From Oscillibacter sp. (lineage in GTDB: Bacteria > Bacillota > Clostridia > Oscillospirales > Oscillospiraceae), in assembly GCA_014799925.1 (NCBI GenBank), contig JAAVHC010000045.1, forward strand, positions 1-60,532: DNA of 60,532 nucleotides, given 5' to 3'. Positions 49,041 to 57,474 of this stretch are shown here, one piece after another. Positions within the stretch are counted from its first letter, which is position 1. Each line of letters opens with the position of its first letter. The translations under genes and the position numbers were made by a program. Under the pieces are notes generated by a model, which was not told where the DNA came from, did not search any database, and saw only the letters and a list, made by a program, of their open reading frames with translations.

Positions 49041-49060
49041 TTGAAAGTTAAAGTATCCAA
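49041..49060 (+). repeat. Short relative of the palindromic repeat (D)
   Basis: TTGAAAGTTAAAGTATCCAA, nearly the same as 48039-48058. With copy C it brackets the AT-rich gene. Confidence 0.5.
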
Positions 49061-49064
49061 ACGA

Positions 49065-49102
49065 GACAAAAGGCCGGCCCCCTGCGGGGCCGGCTTTTTG
49101 TC
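49065..49102. terminator. Bidirectional terminator
   Basis: A 17-bp stem (49065-49081 with 49086-49102, one G-T pair) with A-run on one side and T-run on the other. It serves the AT-rich gene on the plus strand and the ComFB gene on the minus strand. Confidence 0.93.
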
Positions 49103-49104
49103 TG

Positions 49105-49965
49105 TCAGGATTCGCCGAGGTTATGCCGGGGGTTGTCCATAACCAGCTTGCAGGCGCGGGTAAGCTGGGCGAAAATGGTGCTGTTGTAGCGGCTCTCATA
49201 TACGGTGAGCATGGCGTGGGCCTCCGCCCGGCGGCGCACGATATAGGATGGCTGAAGATTGGTCAGCGTCAGCGCCTTGACGTCCGCCACGCAGCGTTCG
49301 CAGGAGCACAGGCCGAACATCCGGATATACCGGTCCGCCTTTTCGTCGACCAGGGCCTCCATGATGTTGATGACCAGCAGCTCGTCCGGATTCGGTTTGG
49401 GCGGCTTTGGTGCGGGGGGAGGCGTGGGAGCCGGTTCGGGCTCTGGTTTCGGTTCTGGCTTTGGCGCGGGTTCCGGTTCCGGTTCCGGTTCGGGCTCCGG
49501 CTTTGGCGCGGGCTCCGGTTCCGGTTCCGGTTCGGGCTCCGGCTTTGGCGCAGGTTCCGGCTCAGGTTCCGGTTCAGGCTCCGGCTTTGGCGCGGGTTCC
49601 GGCTCAGGTTCCGGTTCGGACTCCGGCTGGGGCAGAGGCTCTGGTTCAGGTTCTGATTCGGGTTCCGGGGACTGCGAATCGTCCAGTCCGGCGAGGAGCT
49701 CGCTCTCCAGAGCGTCTTTGATCTGCAGGGAGACCTGCTCGTCATTGCTGCGGGCAACCTCCAGAATAGGCGGCGTCAGGGGACGGGATGCGGGCGCCTC
49801 TTCCGTGGGGACGGCGGCTTCCGCGTCCGCCGGGGCGGGGGACTCAGCCGGTTCCGCCTGGGAAACGGCTGGGGGGCGAATGGTTTCGCTGTCTCCGCCT
49901 GGCGCGAGCAGGTTCAATACGTGGGCGGTTTTACTGCTTTTTGCGTTTTTCTTCGCGGTGGCCAT
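49105..49965 (-). CDS. ComFB-domain protein with proline-glutamate repeats
   Basis: 286 residues. N-terminal module (about 1-25) with [12 protein letters not shown]; acidic/Ala/Pro linker to about 95; then Pro-Glu repeats (about 95-195), four perfect 14-residue units [14 protein letters not shown]; then a ComFB domain (about 200-286) with [20 protein letters not shown], the cysteines C-x-C-x2-C (LCSCERC) and [16 protein letters not shown]. ComFB proteins were named for a competence operon and some bind cyclic dinucleotides; function here unknown. RBS AAGGAGAGATCGTAGTT. It follows the ParA gene by 106 bases. Confidence 0.85.
   Translation of the reverse strand: MATAKKNAKSSKTAHVLNLLAPGGDSETIRPPAVSQAEPAESPAPADAEAAVPTEEAPASRPLTPPILEVARSNDEQVSLQIKDALESELLAGLDDSQSPEPESEPEPEPLPQPESEPEPEPEPAPKPEPEPEPEPEPAPKPEPEPEPEPEPAPKPEPEPEPEPEPAPKPEPKPEPEPAPTPPPAPKPPKPNPDELLVINIMEALVDEKADRYIRMFGLCSCERCVADVKALTLTNLQPSYIVRRRAEAHAMLTVYESRYNSTIFAQLTRACKLVMDNPRHNLGES
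49457..49624 (-). repeat. Four 42-bp tandem repeats in the ComFB-domain gene
   Basis: Units start at 49457, 49499, 49541 and 49583 (plus-strand GGCTTTGGCGC). They code for Pro-Glu-rich spacer. Their near identity suggests recent expansion and possible length variation. Confidence 0.93.
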
Positions 49966-50033
49966 AACTACGATCTCTCCTTAGGCAATTTCGCGCTTTA
50001 CCATCAAAGCGCTTGAAACTAATCAGGGAACAG

Positions 50034-50065
50034 GCTATACTTTTTCCTGAAAGAAAAAGTACCCA
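50034..50065 (-). repeat. Short relative of the palindromic repeat (E)
   Basis: TACTTTTTC/GAAAAAGTA arms (50038-50046, 50053-50061) between the ParA stop and the ComFB start. Same core as copies A and B, without their conserved tail. Confidence 0.5.
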
Positions 50066-50071
50066 ATCGTA

Positions 50072-50842
50072 TCAGGAATTGGTGGGAAGCTCGTGGACGA
50101 TCTCATCAATAAGGGCACGGAAGTCGGCCGCGGGCTTGGAGGAAGGCGCGTAGTTGAGAACGCTCTCCCCATGGGCGGGGGCTTCCGCCACCGACACGCT
50201 GGTGCGGATTTTGGCATGGAACACCTTGGTGTCCAGCTGGGCGGCGATCTGGCCGGCCATGTCCAGCACCTCCCGGTTCAGGGTGAACCGGTGGTTGTAC
50301 TTGTTGAGCAGGATGCCCAGCACCTTCAGCCGGGAGTTGTAGCACCGGCGCACGGTGTCGATGGTCTCCCGGATCTGAGCCACGCCCAGCAGGCTGAGGA
50401 TCTCCGGCGCCATGGGAATGATGAGGCCGTCGGCCACGACGTAGGCGTTCACCGTCAGCACGTTCAGCGCCGGAGGCGTGTCCACGATGATATAGTCGTA
50501 GTCCTCTTGAATCTCCGACAGCGCGTTTTTCAGCAGGAACTCCCGGCCGGGGCGGTTGAACTCCAGCTCCGCGGCGCTCAGCAGGATGTTGCTGGGCAGA
50601 ATATCCCCGCACTCCGACGATACGATCACCTCGCTGATAGGGCGGCTCCCCTTCATCACTTCGTAGACGGTGGCGCAGTTGTCAATATCCAGTCCCAGGC
50701 AGAAACCCAGGCTCCCCTGGGGGTCCAGGTCCACGCCCAGTACCCGGCGGCCCATCTGATGCAGGCCTGCCAGAAGGGCGCAGGACGTGGTAGTTTTTCC
50801 TACGCCGCCCTTCTGGTTGGTGATTGCGATAACAGCAGACAA
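50072..50842 (-). CDS. ParA/Soj-family ATPase
   Basis: 256 residues. The deviant Walker A motif KGGVGKTTT (about 10-18) follows AVIAITNQ, then VDLDPQGSLGFC, Walker B-like YDYIIVDTPPALNVLTVNAY (about 115-134) and LNKYNHRFTLNREVLDMA. Belongs to ParA/MinD-type cytoskeletal ATPases, which position DNA, chemoreceptor arrays or flagella; FlhG is a relative, but FlhG-type features were not recognised. The start TTG 50842 is required: GGAGGGG lies five bases ahead, and the longer frame is uncovered. No ParB nearby; the partner gene is the ComFB-domain gene. Confidence 0.9.
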   Translation of the reverse strand: MSAVIAITNQKGGVGKTTTSCALLAGLHQMGRRVLGVDLDPQGSLGFCLGLDIDNCATVYEVMKGSRPISEVIVSSECGDILPSNILLSAAELEFNRPGREFLLKNALSEIQEDYDYIIVDTPPALNVLTVNAYVVADGLIIPMAPEILSLLGVAQIRETIDTVRRCYNSRLKVLGILLNKYNHRFTLNREVLDMAGQIAAQLDTKVFHAKIRTSVSVAEAPAHGESVLNYAPSSKPAADFRALIDEIVHELPTNS

Positions 50843-50867
50843 AATATCCCCTCCGATCAGCAAAATC

Positions 50868-50896
50868 TTTTCATTGGCTCTTAACTTTACTATACT
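50868..50896 (+). promoter_or_regulatory. Promoter of the fliD operon, overlapping a divergent parA promoter
   Basis: TTTTCA (50868-50873), 17 bases, TATACT (50891-50896). The minus-strand TATAGT (50894-50889) in the same bases could be the -10 of parA, though no good -35 is visible for it. Confidence 0.55.
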
Positions 50897-50987
50897 ACGT
50901 GACGATAAAAAAGTACAGAGGGATATTCTCTTTTTCTGCAATTTTTCAAAAACGTTATTAAAACTTTTTCATAAAGGAGAGATTGAT

Positions 50988-53795
50988 ATGGCATCCATTA
51001 ACGGCGTCAGCGGCAGCAGCACAACCAGCAGCATCTATAACAGCGTCAACAGGATCAGCGGTCTGGCCAGCGGCCTTGATACCGAGGGCATGATCGAAAG
51101 CCTGGTCAAAAGCTACCAGACCAAGATCAACCAGCTGAACCAGAAAGTGACCAAGACCGAGTGGAAGCAGGACGCGTACCGGAGCATCATCAGCAAACTG
51201 GTGGGCTTTGCCGACAAGTACACATCCTACGCCTCCAGCACCAACCTGATGGCTTCCGGCTTTTTCAGCAGCGCCGTCAAGGTGCTCACCCAGGGCGAGT
51301 TCAAGGACAGCGTTTCCGCCAGCGGCAAGACCAGCAGCGACATCTCCCTGGACGCGGTCCATCAGCTGGCCACGGCCGCCCAGTACCGCACCAAGAGCAA
51401 CCTGACCGCCGGTGAGACGGGCACCATTGCGGGCGCCGGCGTGGATCTGGCCGCCGACGCGGACCAGAACATCGAGCTGTCCAATCTCAGCGGCAGCCTG
51501 AAGCTGACCTACGGCACCAAGACCGTCAGCATCAGCTTCAACGAGACCACCGATGTGGACGCCATGAAGAGCATCCGCAATAAGCTGGCCAATGACCAGG
51601 GGATCAATGCCGAGGATGTGAAGGACAACGAGGTGCTGGCCGAGCTCATCAACCAGAAGCTGGCCGACCAGAAGATCACCTTCACCAACGGCGAAACCGA
51701 GAGCGCCAGCGAGCGGATCAAGGCCGTGGCGGGCGATGACGGCAGCATTACCTTCAAGGAGCTGGGTACCGCCAGTAACGGCGTCTACATCTCCGGGGCC
51801 AGCGGCAACGTGGGCTCCCAGCTAGGCCTGTCGGATGACGACCTGAAGAACGCGAAGGAGAAGCAGATCACCACCATCAATGCCAACAATATCAAGGACT
51901 CCAGCGGGAACACGGGCCTGACCCGCAAGATGAATTCCTTTGAGTATCTGGCGGGAAAGAACGGCTCGATCATGAACATGAGCCTGGACGGCACTACCAA
52001 GCAGATCACCATGCCCAGAGTCGGATACGAGAAGGACGACGACGGAAACGAGAAGTATTTTGTCAACGGCAAGGAAGTAGCGAAGGAGGACTTCGCCAAG
52101 GAGTACACCAACGCGCTGAGCACGGAAGTAAACAAGGCGTTCGGCGGCAAGGTCGCGGTGGAGAACAAGGCCGCGGACGGAACGCTCCAGCTGGAGTTCA
52201 AGGTGAAGAACGAGGGCTCCGACCTGATCATCAACAGCGAGGTGGGCGACGCCCTGGGCATCGGCAGCACCGCCACCTCTTACCTGAACACCAGCAAGTC
52301 CCTGAAGGATCTGATGGGCGATAAGCTGGACGGGCTGACGGCCGTCAAGGACGCGGACGGCAACGACGTGCTGGACGCCAAGGGCAAGAAGCAGTACGAC
52401 TTCACCATCAACGGCGTGAAGATCGGCACCTACACCGAGGATACCAAGCTGTCCGACATCATGTCCGACATCAACAAAAACGCGGACGCCGGCGTGCAGG
52501 TGGCCTATTCCCAGACCACCCAGAACTTCACCTTCACCGCCAAGGCGACCGGCGCGGACAGCCAGATCGAGATGGGCGATGACCTGGCCCAGGCCATCTT
52601 CGGGAGCACCAGCGAGCCCAAATATGGACATGTGGTCTTTCCCCCAACCGCAAATGGTATAACCTTGCAAAGAGATGATGTCCTGGTTGACAATGAGGGG
52701 AACGCGATTTTCGGAATTGATGAAGACGGCGATAAATATTATATACAGCGAGTAGAAGACAAAAAAAATGGCGGTTATGTCTACGCCAAACTTAGTGCAA
52801 TCGGTAAGACTATCACACACATGGGTGTCCCTGAGCTGGTGGACCCCTCCGATCCTGAGACAGCCGAGCTCTTCGCGCAGAGCCGGAGCGGCTACACCGC
52901 CGGGCAGGACGCCAAGTTCACCGTCACCGTCAACGGCGAGCAGAAGACCATGACCCGCAGCTCCAACAGCGTGAGCATCGACGGTCTGACCATCAACATG
53001 AGCGGGACCTTCAACAGCAAGGCAACCGACGGCGGCTTCGAGGTGGAGGACGCCAAGAAGTCCGTCACCTTCCAGAGCAAGACCGACTCCGACAAGATCG
53101 TGGACGCCATCAAGAGCATGGTAAGCGACTACAACACCATGATGAGCGAGATCAAGTCGGCCTACAGCACCATGCCCTATCAGAGCTCCAGCGGCAGCTT
53201 CGCCAACTACGAGCCCCTTACCGACGACGACCGGGAGGGCATGTCCGAGAGCGCCATCGAGCGCTATGAGACGAAGGCCAAGCAGGGCATCCTCTTTGGG
53301 GACCGGTCCCTGTCCACCCTGTATTCCGAGATGAGCGAGGCCTTTTCCTTCACCAGCCGCGAGGATATTGACGCCCTGAAGGATATGGGCATCACCATTG
53401 GCTACGACATCAGCAGCGGCACGCAGACCGTCCAGGTCGATGAGGAGAAGCTGCGCGCCATGCTGGACAGCGACCCCGACAAGGTGGCCGACCTGTTCAC
53501 CAAGAGCGACGGCATTATGGACCGGATGAAGACGCAGCTGGACACCTATGCCAAGACCACCGGCGAGCCCAAGGGCATCCTGATCCAGCAGGCCGGCAGT
53601 CCCCTGAGCTCCATGTCCCTGATGAGCAACAGCTGGCAGCAGGAGATCGACGACTACAACACCCAGATTGAGAAATGGCAGGATAAGCTGTCCAGTCAGG
53701 TGGACCGCTATACGGCGCAGTTCAGCCGTCTGGAGCTGCTCATCAACCAGATGAACTCCCAGAGCTCTACATTGCAGAGCATGATGGGCGGCTGA
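50988..53795 (+). CDS. fliD: Filament cap protein FliD (enlarged)
   Basis: 935 residues, about twice the usual. FliD caps the filament and guides flagellin folding. The N-terminal NRISGLASGLDTEGMIESLV (about 22-41) and KTEWKQDAYRSI, and the C-terminal QEIDDYNTQIEKWQDKL, SRLELLINQMNSQSSTLQSM regions are canonical, so the extra mass lies in the surface domains. Residues about 543-614 (DNA 52615-52830) differ in base use from both sides. ATG 50988 follows AAAGGAGAGATTGAT. FliS and the FliT-like gene follow. Confidence 0.94.
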   Translation: MASINGVSGSSTTSSIYNSVNRISGLASGLDTEGMIESLVKSYQTKINQLNQKVTKTEWKQDAYRSIISKLVGFADKYTSYASSTNLMASGFFSSAVKVLTQGEFKDSVSASGKTSSDISLDAVHQLATAAQYRTKSNLTAGETGTIAGAGVDLAADADQNIELSNLSGSLKLTYGTKTVSISFNETTDVDAMKSIRNKLANDQGINAEDVKDNEVLAELINQKLADQKITFTNGETESASERIKAVAGDDGSITFKELGTASNGVYISGASGNVGSQLGLSDDDLKNAKEKQITTINANNIKDSSGNTGLTRKMNSFEYLAGKNGSIMNMSLDGTTKQITMPRVGYEKDDDGNEKYFVNGKEVAKEDFAKEYTNALSTEVNKAFGGKVAVENKAADGTLQLEFKVKNEGSDLIINSEVGDALGIGSTATSYLNTSKSLKDLMGDKLDGLTAVKDADGNDVLDAKGKKQYDFTINGVKIGTYTEDTKLSDIMSDINKNADAGVQVAYSQTTQNFTFTAKATGADSQIEMGDDLAQAIFGSTSEPKYGHVVFPPTANGITLQRDDVLVDNEGNAIFGIDEDGDKYYIQRVEDKKNGGYVYAKLSAIGKTITHMGVPELVDPSDPETAELFAQSRSGYTAGQDAKFTVTVNGEQKTMTRSSNSVSIDGLTINMSGTFNSKATDGGFEVEDAKKSVTFQSKTDSDKIVDAIKSMVSDYNTMMSEIKSAYSTMPYQSSSGSFANYEPLTDDDREGMSESAIERYETKAKQGILFGDRSLSTLYSEMSEAFSFTSREDIDALKDMGITIGYDISSGTQTVQVDEEKLRAMLDSDPDKVADLFTKSDGIMDRMKTQLDTYAKTTGEPKGILIQQAGSPLSSMSLMSNSWQQEIDDYNTQIEKWQDKLSSQVDRYTAQFSRLELLINQMNSQSSTLQSMMGG
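52615..52830 (+). other. Base-composition break inside fliD
   Basis: About 215 bases with many A/T-ending codons (AAA, ATA, TTT, GAT, TAT) inside an otherwise GC-rich gene. It encodes part of a surface domain. Suggests local replacement or insertion by recombination. Confidence 0.55.
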
Positions 53796-53828
53796 TGCTT
53801 CGGAGCGTAGAAAGGAACGGCATCCCAT

Positions 53829-54215
53829 ATGGATAGGAGAGGCTACCAGCAGTACAAACAGCAGTCTGTGGGCACCATGACTCCCGGCGAGCTGCTGCTG
53901 CTGCTGTATGACGAGCTGGTCAAGCGGGCGACAATGGCCTCCATTGCCCTGGATAAGGGGGAATTTGCCTCTTTTGAGGCGGCCATGGACCGCTGCAGCG
54001 ATATCGTAAACTATCTGGACGAAACCCTGGACCGGAAGTATCCCATCAGCCGGGACCTCAGCCGCATGTACGACTATTTCACCTATCAGATGGGCAGGAT
54101 CAAAATCGGGCGGAACAAGCAGGAACTGGAACGGCTTCGGCCCATGCTGGCCGACATGCGGGACGCGTTCCGTGCCGCGGAAAAAAACGGCGGCAGGCCG
54201 GGAGGTCAGGCATGA
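53829..54215 (+). CDS. fliS: Flagellin chaperone FliS
   Basis: 128 residues. The motif TMTPGELLLLLYDELVKRA (about 16-34) and the four-helix pattern with LDRKYPISRDLSRMYDYFTY (about 67-86) match FliS. The chaperone holds flagellin in the cytoplasm. Flagellin itself is not in this window. The next gene starts within the stop (ATGA). RBS AGGAACGGCATCCCAT. Confidence 0.95.
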   Translation: MDRRGYQQYKQQSVGTMTPGELLLLLYDELVKRATMASIALDKGEFASFEAAMDRCSDIVNYLDETLDRKYPISRDLSRMYDYFTYQMGRIKIGRNKQELERLRPMLADMRDAFRAAEKNGGRPGGQA

Positions 54216-54601
54216 CGAGGGATGACTGGTTGGAGTTGACAGTTCTGGAGCGAAAGAAGTATAATCTGCTTGTGGAGATTCAGGATGCGACCCGTCAGCT
54301 GGCCGAGACCCTGGACCGGAACGACGAGGTGGCCGTCCGTATGATGGTGACCATGCGCCAGGACCCCATCCGCCATCTGGCGGAGGTGGACGGCGGGGAG
54401 AAGGCCCGCCGGGCCGCCCTGCCGGAGGAAGACGGCCGGCGTGTGGAGGTCCTGCTGGAGGGCGGGGAGCCCCGGGATGACGGGGAGCGCGTCTTTATGG
54501 ATCAGGTGGGAAAGACCCGCCGTCTGCTGAAGCAGGTAATGGATCTGGACCGCCGGATCAACATCCGGATGGCGGGAGACCACTCGTTTTACAAGAAGTA
54601 A
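54212..54601 (+). CDS. Putative FliT/FlgN-like flagellar chaperone
   Basis: 129 residues, all helical, with LELTVLERKKYNLLVEIQDA (about 7-26) at the start and VGKTRRLLKQVMDLDRRINI (about 98-117) in the last helix. It lies directly after fliS with ATGA overlap, where FliT-like proteins occur in other genomes. Family resemblance is weak and based on helical pattern and position. An alternative is an unrelated small coiled-coil protein. Confidence 0.65.
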   Translation: MTRDDWLELTVLERKKYNLLVEIQDATRQLAETLDRNDEVAVRMMVTMRQDPIRHLAEVDGGEKARRAALPEEDGRRVEVLLEGGEPRDDGERVFMDQVGKTRRLLKQVMDLDRRINIRMAGDHSFYKK

Positions 54602-54612
54602 GGAGCCGTGAT

Positions 54613-54642
54613 CTGTTCCGCCGGCCCTGGCCGGCGGAACAG
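54613..54642 (+). other. Strong intercistronic hairpin between the FliT-like gene and the FtsE-like gene
   Basis: A perfect 14-bp stem (54613-54626 with 54629-54642) closing on CT. No T-run; likely an RNA-stability or attenuation point. The small open reading frame across it is not supported. Confidence 0.65.
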
Positions 54643-54676
54643 GCACGCTTGCAAGAACAGGAGGCGGCGTCGCGGA

Positions 54677-55375
54677 ATGGCGGAAATTCGTCTCGACCAT
54701 GTGTCAAAGCGATATATTGAGGACCGCCGGTCCGTCTACGCACTCAAGGACGTCAGTCTTACGGTGGAGCAGGGGGAATTTGTTTTCCTCATTGGCAGCA
54801 GCGGGGCGGGAAAGAGCACGCTGCTTCGTCTGATGTGCGGAGACCTGAGTCCGGATGAGGGAACGGTGTTTCTCAATAACGCGAACCTGAACCGTATGAT
54901 TGGTCCCTGGCGGGTTCGGGCGACCCGGACCTTTGGTATTGTCAGCCAGCAGGGGACGCTCATCCGCAAGCGCACCATAGGAGACAATCTGATGCTGGCC
55001 GCCAATGCCGCGGGGCTGCGGCGGAAGAGCCAGGAGGCGGTGAAAAAGGCGCTGGGGATCGTGGGCCTGCCCGGCGTGGAGGCTTGCTATCCGGCGGAAT
55101 TGTCAATCGGCGAAAGCCGGCGGGTGGAGTTGGCGCGGGCAGTGCTGAACAGCCCCTCCATCCTGCTGCTGGATGAGCTGACGGGGAATATGGATGACGA
55201 CGTGATCTGGGATTTGCTGCATCTGCTCTCCGAACTGAACTCCCGCGGCACTACAATTATTATGGCAACCCATGCCAGCCAGTATGTCAACATCATGCGG
55301 CGGCGTGTCGTCACCCTGGTGGACGGAAGGGTGGCGGGAGACGTTAAAAACGGGAAGTACGGCGACCTCAAGTGA
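54677..55375 (+). CDS. FtsE-like ABC transporter ATPase
   Basis: 232 residues. FtsE-type nucleotide-binding subunit. Walker A GSSGAGKST (about 38-46), Q-loop SQQG, signature LSIGESRRVELARAVL (usually LSGGQQ), Walker B ILLLDELTGNMDDD (usually DEPTG) and H-loop ATHA are present but with changes in signature and Walker B. FtsE normally works with FtsX to control cell-wall hydrolases, but no FtsX or other permease is next to it. Possibly a regulatory or partner-less ATPase associated with the motility genes. Confidence 0.8.
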   Translation: MAEIRLDHVSKRYIEDRRSVYALKDVSLTVEQGEFVFLIGSSGAGKSTLLRLMCGDLSPDEGTVFLNNANLNRMIGPWRVRATRTFGIVSQQGTLIRKRTIGDNLMLAANAAGLRRKSQEAVKKALGIVGLPGVEACYPAELSIGESRRVELARAVLNSPSILLLDELTGNMDDDVIWDLLHLLSELNSRGTTIIMATHASQYVNIMRRRVVTLVDGRVAGDVKNGKYGDLK

Positions 55376-55540
55376 GGAGCCGGCTGCCATAGATGTTTTA
55401 TGACCGGGCGCGGATTCTTCGCCGCCGCGCCGGGCCGGACCGGAGGGCGGAGAAAAGAGGGTGCCGGACCACCGGCAAACGAGAAAAAACCCGCTGCTGG
55501 CATGACTCCGGCCCGGGGAAAAATTAGGAGGAAACGCATC

Positions 55541-57343
55541 ATGAATTTTAAAAACATGTCCATTAAGAAAAGCCTGCTCATAGGCTTCGGTACTACGATC
55601 GTCGTCTCCGTGATCATCATCATCGCGGCCCTGTTTACCATTGAGAACCAGCAGTCGTCCTATGGAAATATCCTTGAGCAGTATGTGGGGTCCAACGAGC
55701 TGGCAAGCCAGATCCGCATCGACTACAACGTGGCCGCCCGTGACCTCCGCGATTACCTCCTGACCGGGAATGAGGCCAACCTCACCGAGGCCCAGGAGCG
55801 CGTCACCGCCCTGCAGGGAGAGATACAGGAGCTGGAGGCTCTCTATCCCCTGGACAACAGGACCGAGCTGAACACCCTCAAGAATGAGCTGACATCGTGG
55901 ATGACCCTGTTCGCCAACTCAATGTCCACCGCCCGGACGGACCCGGATGCGGCCATTGAGCAGATGACCACGACAGGCAGCGCCAAGCTGAGCGAGCTGG
56001 GCGAGGCGGGCATCGCTGTGGACAATGCTCTGACTGCCGCTCAGGAGCAGATTGTTGCGCAGCAGGACCGCAGCGGCAACATCACCGTTATTGTCCTTGC
56101 GGCGGCGCTGATTATTGCCACCCTGTTCGTTATTTTCCTGGCTGGTAAGATCATCGCTGGCATTGCCGAGCCCACCAAGGAGGTCACCAGCGCCCTCACC
56201 GGCTTCAGCCAGGGCAATCTGTCCATCCCTGTGGAGTATACGGGCAAGAATGAGCTGGGTGTGATGTGCGACGCGCTGCGAAACAGCCAGAAGATGCTCC
56301 ACGCCGTGGTTCAGGACATCTCCTCCACCACCGGCCAGATGGCCAAGGGCAACTTCGATGTGGAGCTGACTGCCACCTTCCCCGGCGACCTGGCTCCCAT
56401 CCAGCACAGCGTGAACCAGTTTGTGGTCCGCATGAGCGACACCATCACCAACATCTCCCAGTCCGCCACCCAGGTGTCCGCCGGTTCCGAGCAGGTGTCC
56501 AACAGTTCCCAGTCCCTGGCCCAGGGCGCGACCGAGCAGGCCAGCGCCGTGCAAGAGCTGGCCGCTACCATCAACGACATCTCCGTCAGCTCCAAGCAGA
56601 CCGCTGCTTCCGCTGAGGAAGCCCGCGAGAGTGTGGGCCAGGCCGGCGCGCAGGTGAACATCAGCAACGACTACGTCAAGCAGCTGAACGTAGCTATGCA
56701 GAACATCTCCACCTCCTCCGAGGAGATCGGCAAGATCATCGCTACCATTGAGAACATTGCTTTCCAGACCAACATCCTGGCTCTGAACGCCGCCGTTGAG
56801 GCCGCCCGCGCCGGCAGCGCCGGCAAGGGCTTCGCCGTGGTGGCCGATGAAGTGCGCAACCTGGCCAGCAAGTCCGATGAGGCCGCAAAGGCCACCAAGG
56901 ATCTGATTTCCAACTCTATTAACGCTGTCCGCGAGGGCGCCGACGTGGTGGATAAGGTCACCGATTCTCTGGAGAAGACCACCGTCCTGACCGGCGGCGT
57001 GGTGAAGCTGATGGATCAGGTTACCGAGGCCGTGGAGAGCCAGACTACCGCCATTTCCCAGATCACCGAGGGCATCGACCAGATCTCCGCCGTGGTGCAG
57101 ACCAACTCCGCCACCAGCGAGGAATGCGCGGCGGCCAGCGAGGAGCTGTCCAGCCAGGCCAGCATTATGCACCAGCTGATGGCCGAGTTCCACGTGGGCA
57201 GCAAGGGCAGCCTGGGCGGCGGCGGCTTCAGCGGCAGCAGCGCCTATGGCGGCGGCGACAGTTGGAGTGAGCCCGCTCCCAGCGGCGACCCCCTGATGCT
57301 GGGCGGCCGCAGCGACAACCCCTTCAGCAACATTAAGTATTAA
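55541..57343 (+). CDS. Methyl-accepting chemotaxis protein
   Basis: 600 residues. Membrane helix 1 at about 13-33 ([20 protein letters not shown]), a four-helix-bundle sensor domain to about 178, helix 2 at about 180-205 ([20 protein letters not shown]), HAMP (about 208-262) and the cytoplasmic signalling coiled coil with the hairpin tip [20 protein letters not shown] (about 402-421). The tail (about 545-600) is Gly/Ser-rich and lacks the receptor-tether pentapeptide. Deamidation/methylation sites cannot be assigned from this view. ATG 55541 follows AGGAGGAAACGCATC. Confidence 0.95.
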   Translation: MNFKNMSIKKSLLIGFGTTIVVSVIIIIAALFTIENQQSSYGNILEQYVGSNELASQIRIDYNVAARDLRDYLLTGNEANLTEAQERVTALQGEIQELEALYPLDNRTELNTLKNELTSWMTLFANSMSTARTDPDAAIEQMTTTGSAKLSELGEAGIAVDNALTAAQEQIVAQQDRSGNITVIVLAAALIIATLFVIFLAGKIIAGIAEPTKEVTSALTGFSQGNLSIPVEYTGKNELGVMCDALRNSQKMLHAVVQDISSTTGQMAKGNFDVELTATFPGDLAPIQHSVNQFVVRMSDTITNISQSATQVSAGSEQVSNSSQSLAQGATEQASAVQELAATINDISVSSKQTAASAEEARESVGQAGAQVNISNDYVKQLNVAMQNISTSSEEIGKIIATIENIAFQTNILALNAAVEAARAGSAGKGFAVVADEVRNLASKSDEAAKATKDLISNSINAVREGADVVDKVTDSLEKTTVLTGGVVKLMDQVTEAVESQTTAISQITEGIDQISAVVQTNSATSEECAAASEELSSQASIMHQLMAEFHVGSKGSLGGGGFSGSSAYGGGDSWSEPAPSGDPLMLGGRSDNPFSNIKY

Positions 57344-57390
57344 TTATTCCGGGCGTTCAGGCCCATTGTGTTTCCCTATGCAGCAGATAC

Positions 57391-57435
57391 ATAGTGGATA
57401 TGGCGTCCCGGAGCCCGGGATGCCATATCCACTAT
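57391..57435 (+). other. Long hairpin ahead of the FtsA-like gene
   Basis: Bases 57391-57411 pair with 57415-57435 (21 bp, one G-T pair) with a 3-base loop. It lies between the receptor gene and the FtsA-like gene; no T-run. Confidence 0.75.
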
Positions 57436-57474
57436 CCGCGACCCTTCCGTCAGGACAGGAATGAGGTGAAGCTT

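Noticed and set aside
49457-49624. CRISPR-like repeat array
   Set aside because: The repeats are directly adjacent, without spacers, and lie in a coding frame.
49123-49984. Gly/Ser- and Arg-rich frames antisense to the ComFB-domain gene
   Set aside because: They arise from the 42-bp Pro-Glu repeats read on the opposite strand; the minus frame carries the recognised ComFB domain.
50072-50842. FlhG (MinD-like regulator of flagellar number)
   Set aside because: It is a ParA/Soj-type protein located away from flhA/flhF, and I could not see the FlhG-specific N-terminal helix motif; a functional analogy stays possible.
55376-55540. c-di-GMP riboswitch ahead of the chemoreceptor
   Set aside because: I looked for the GEMM-type conserved core (the GACGCAAAGC-like stretch) and did not find it; only GC-rich hairpins are present.
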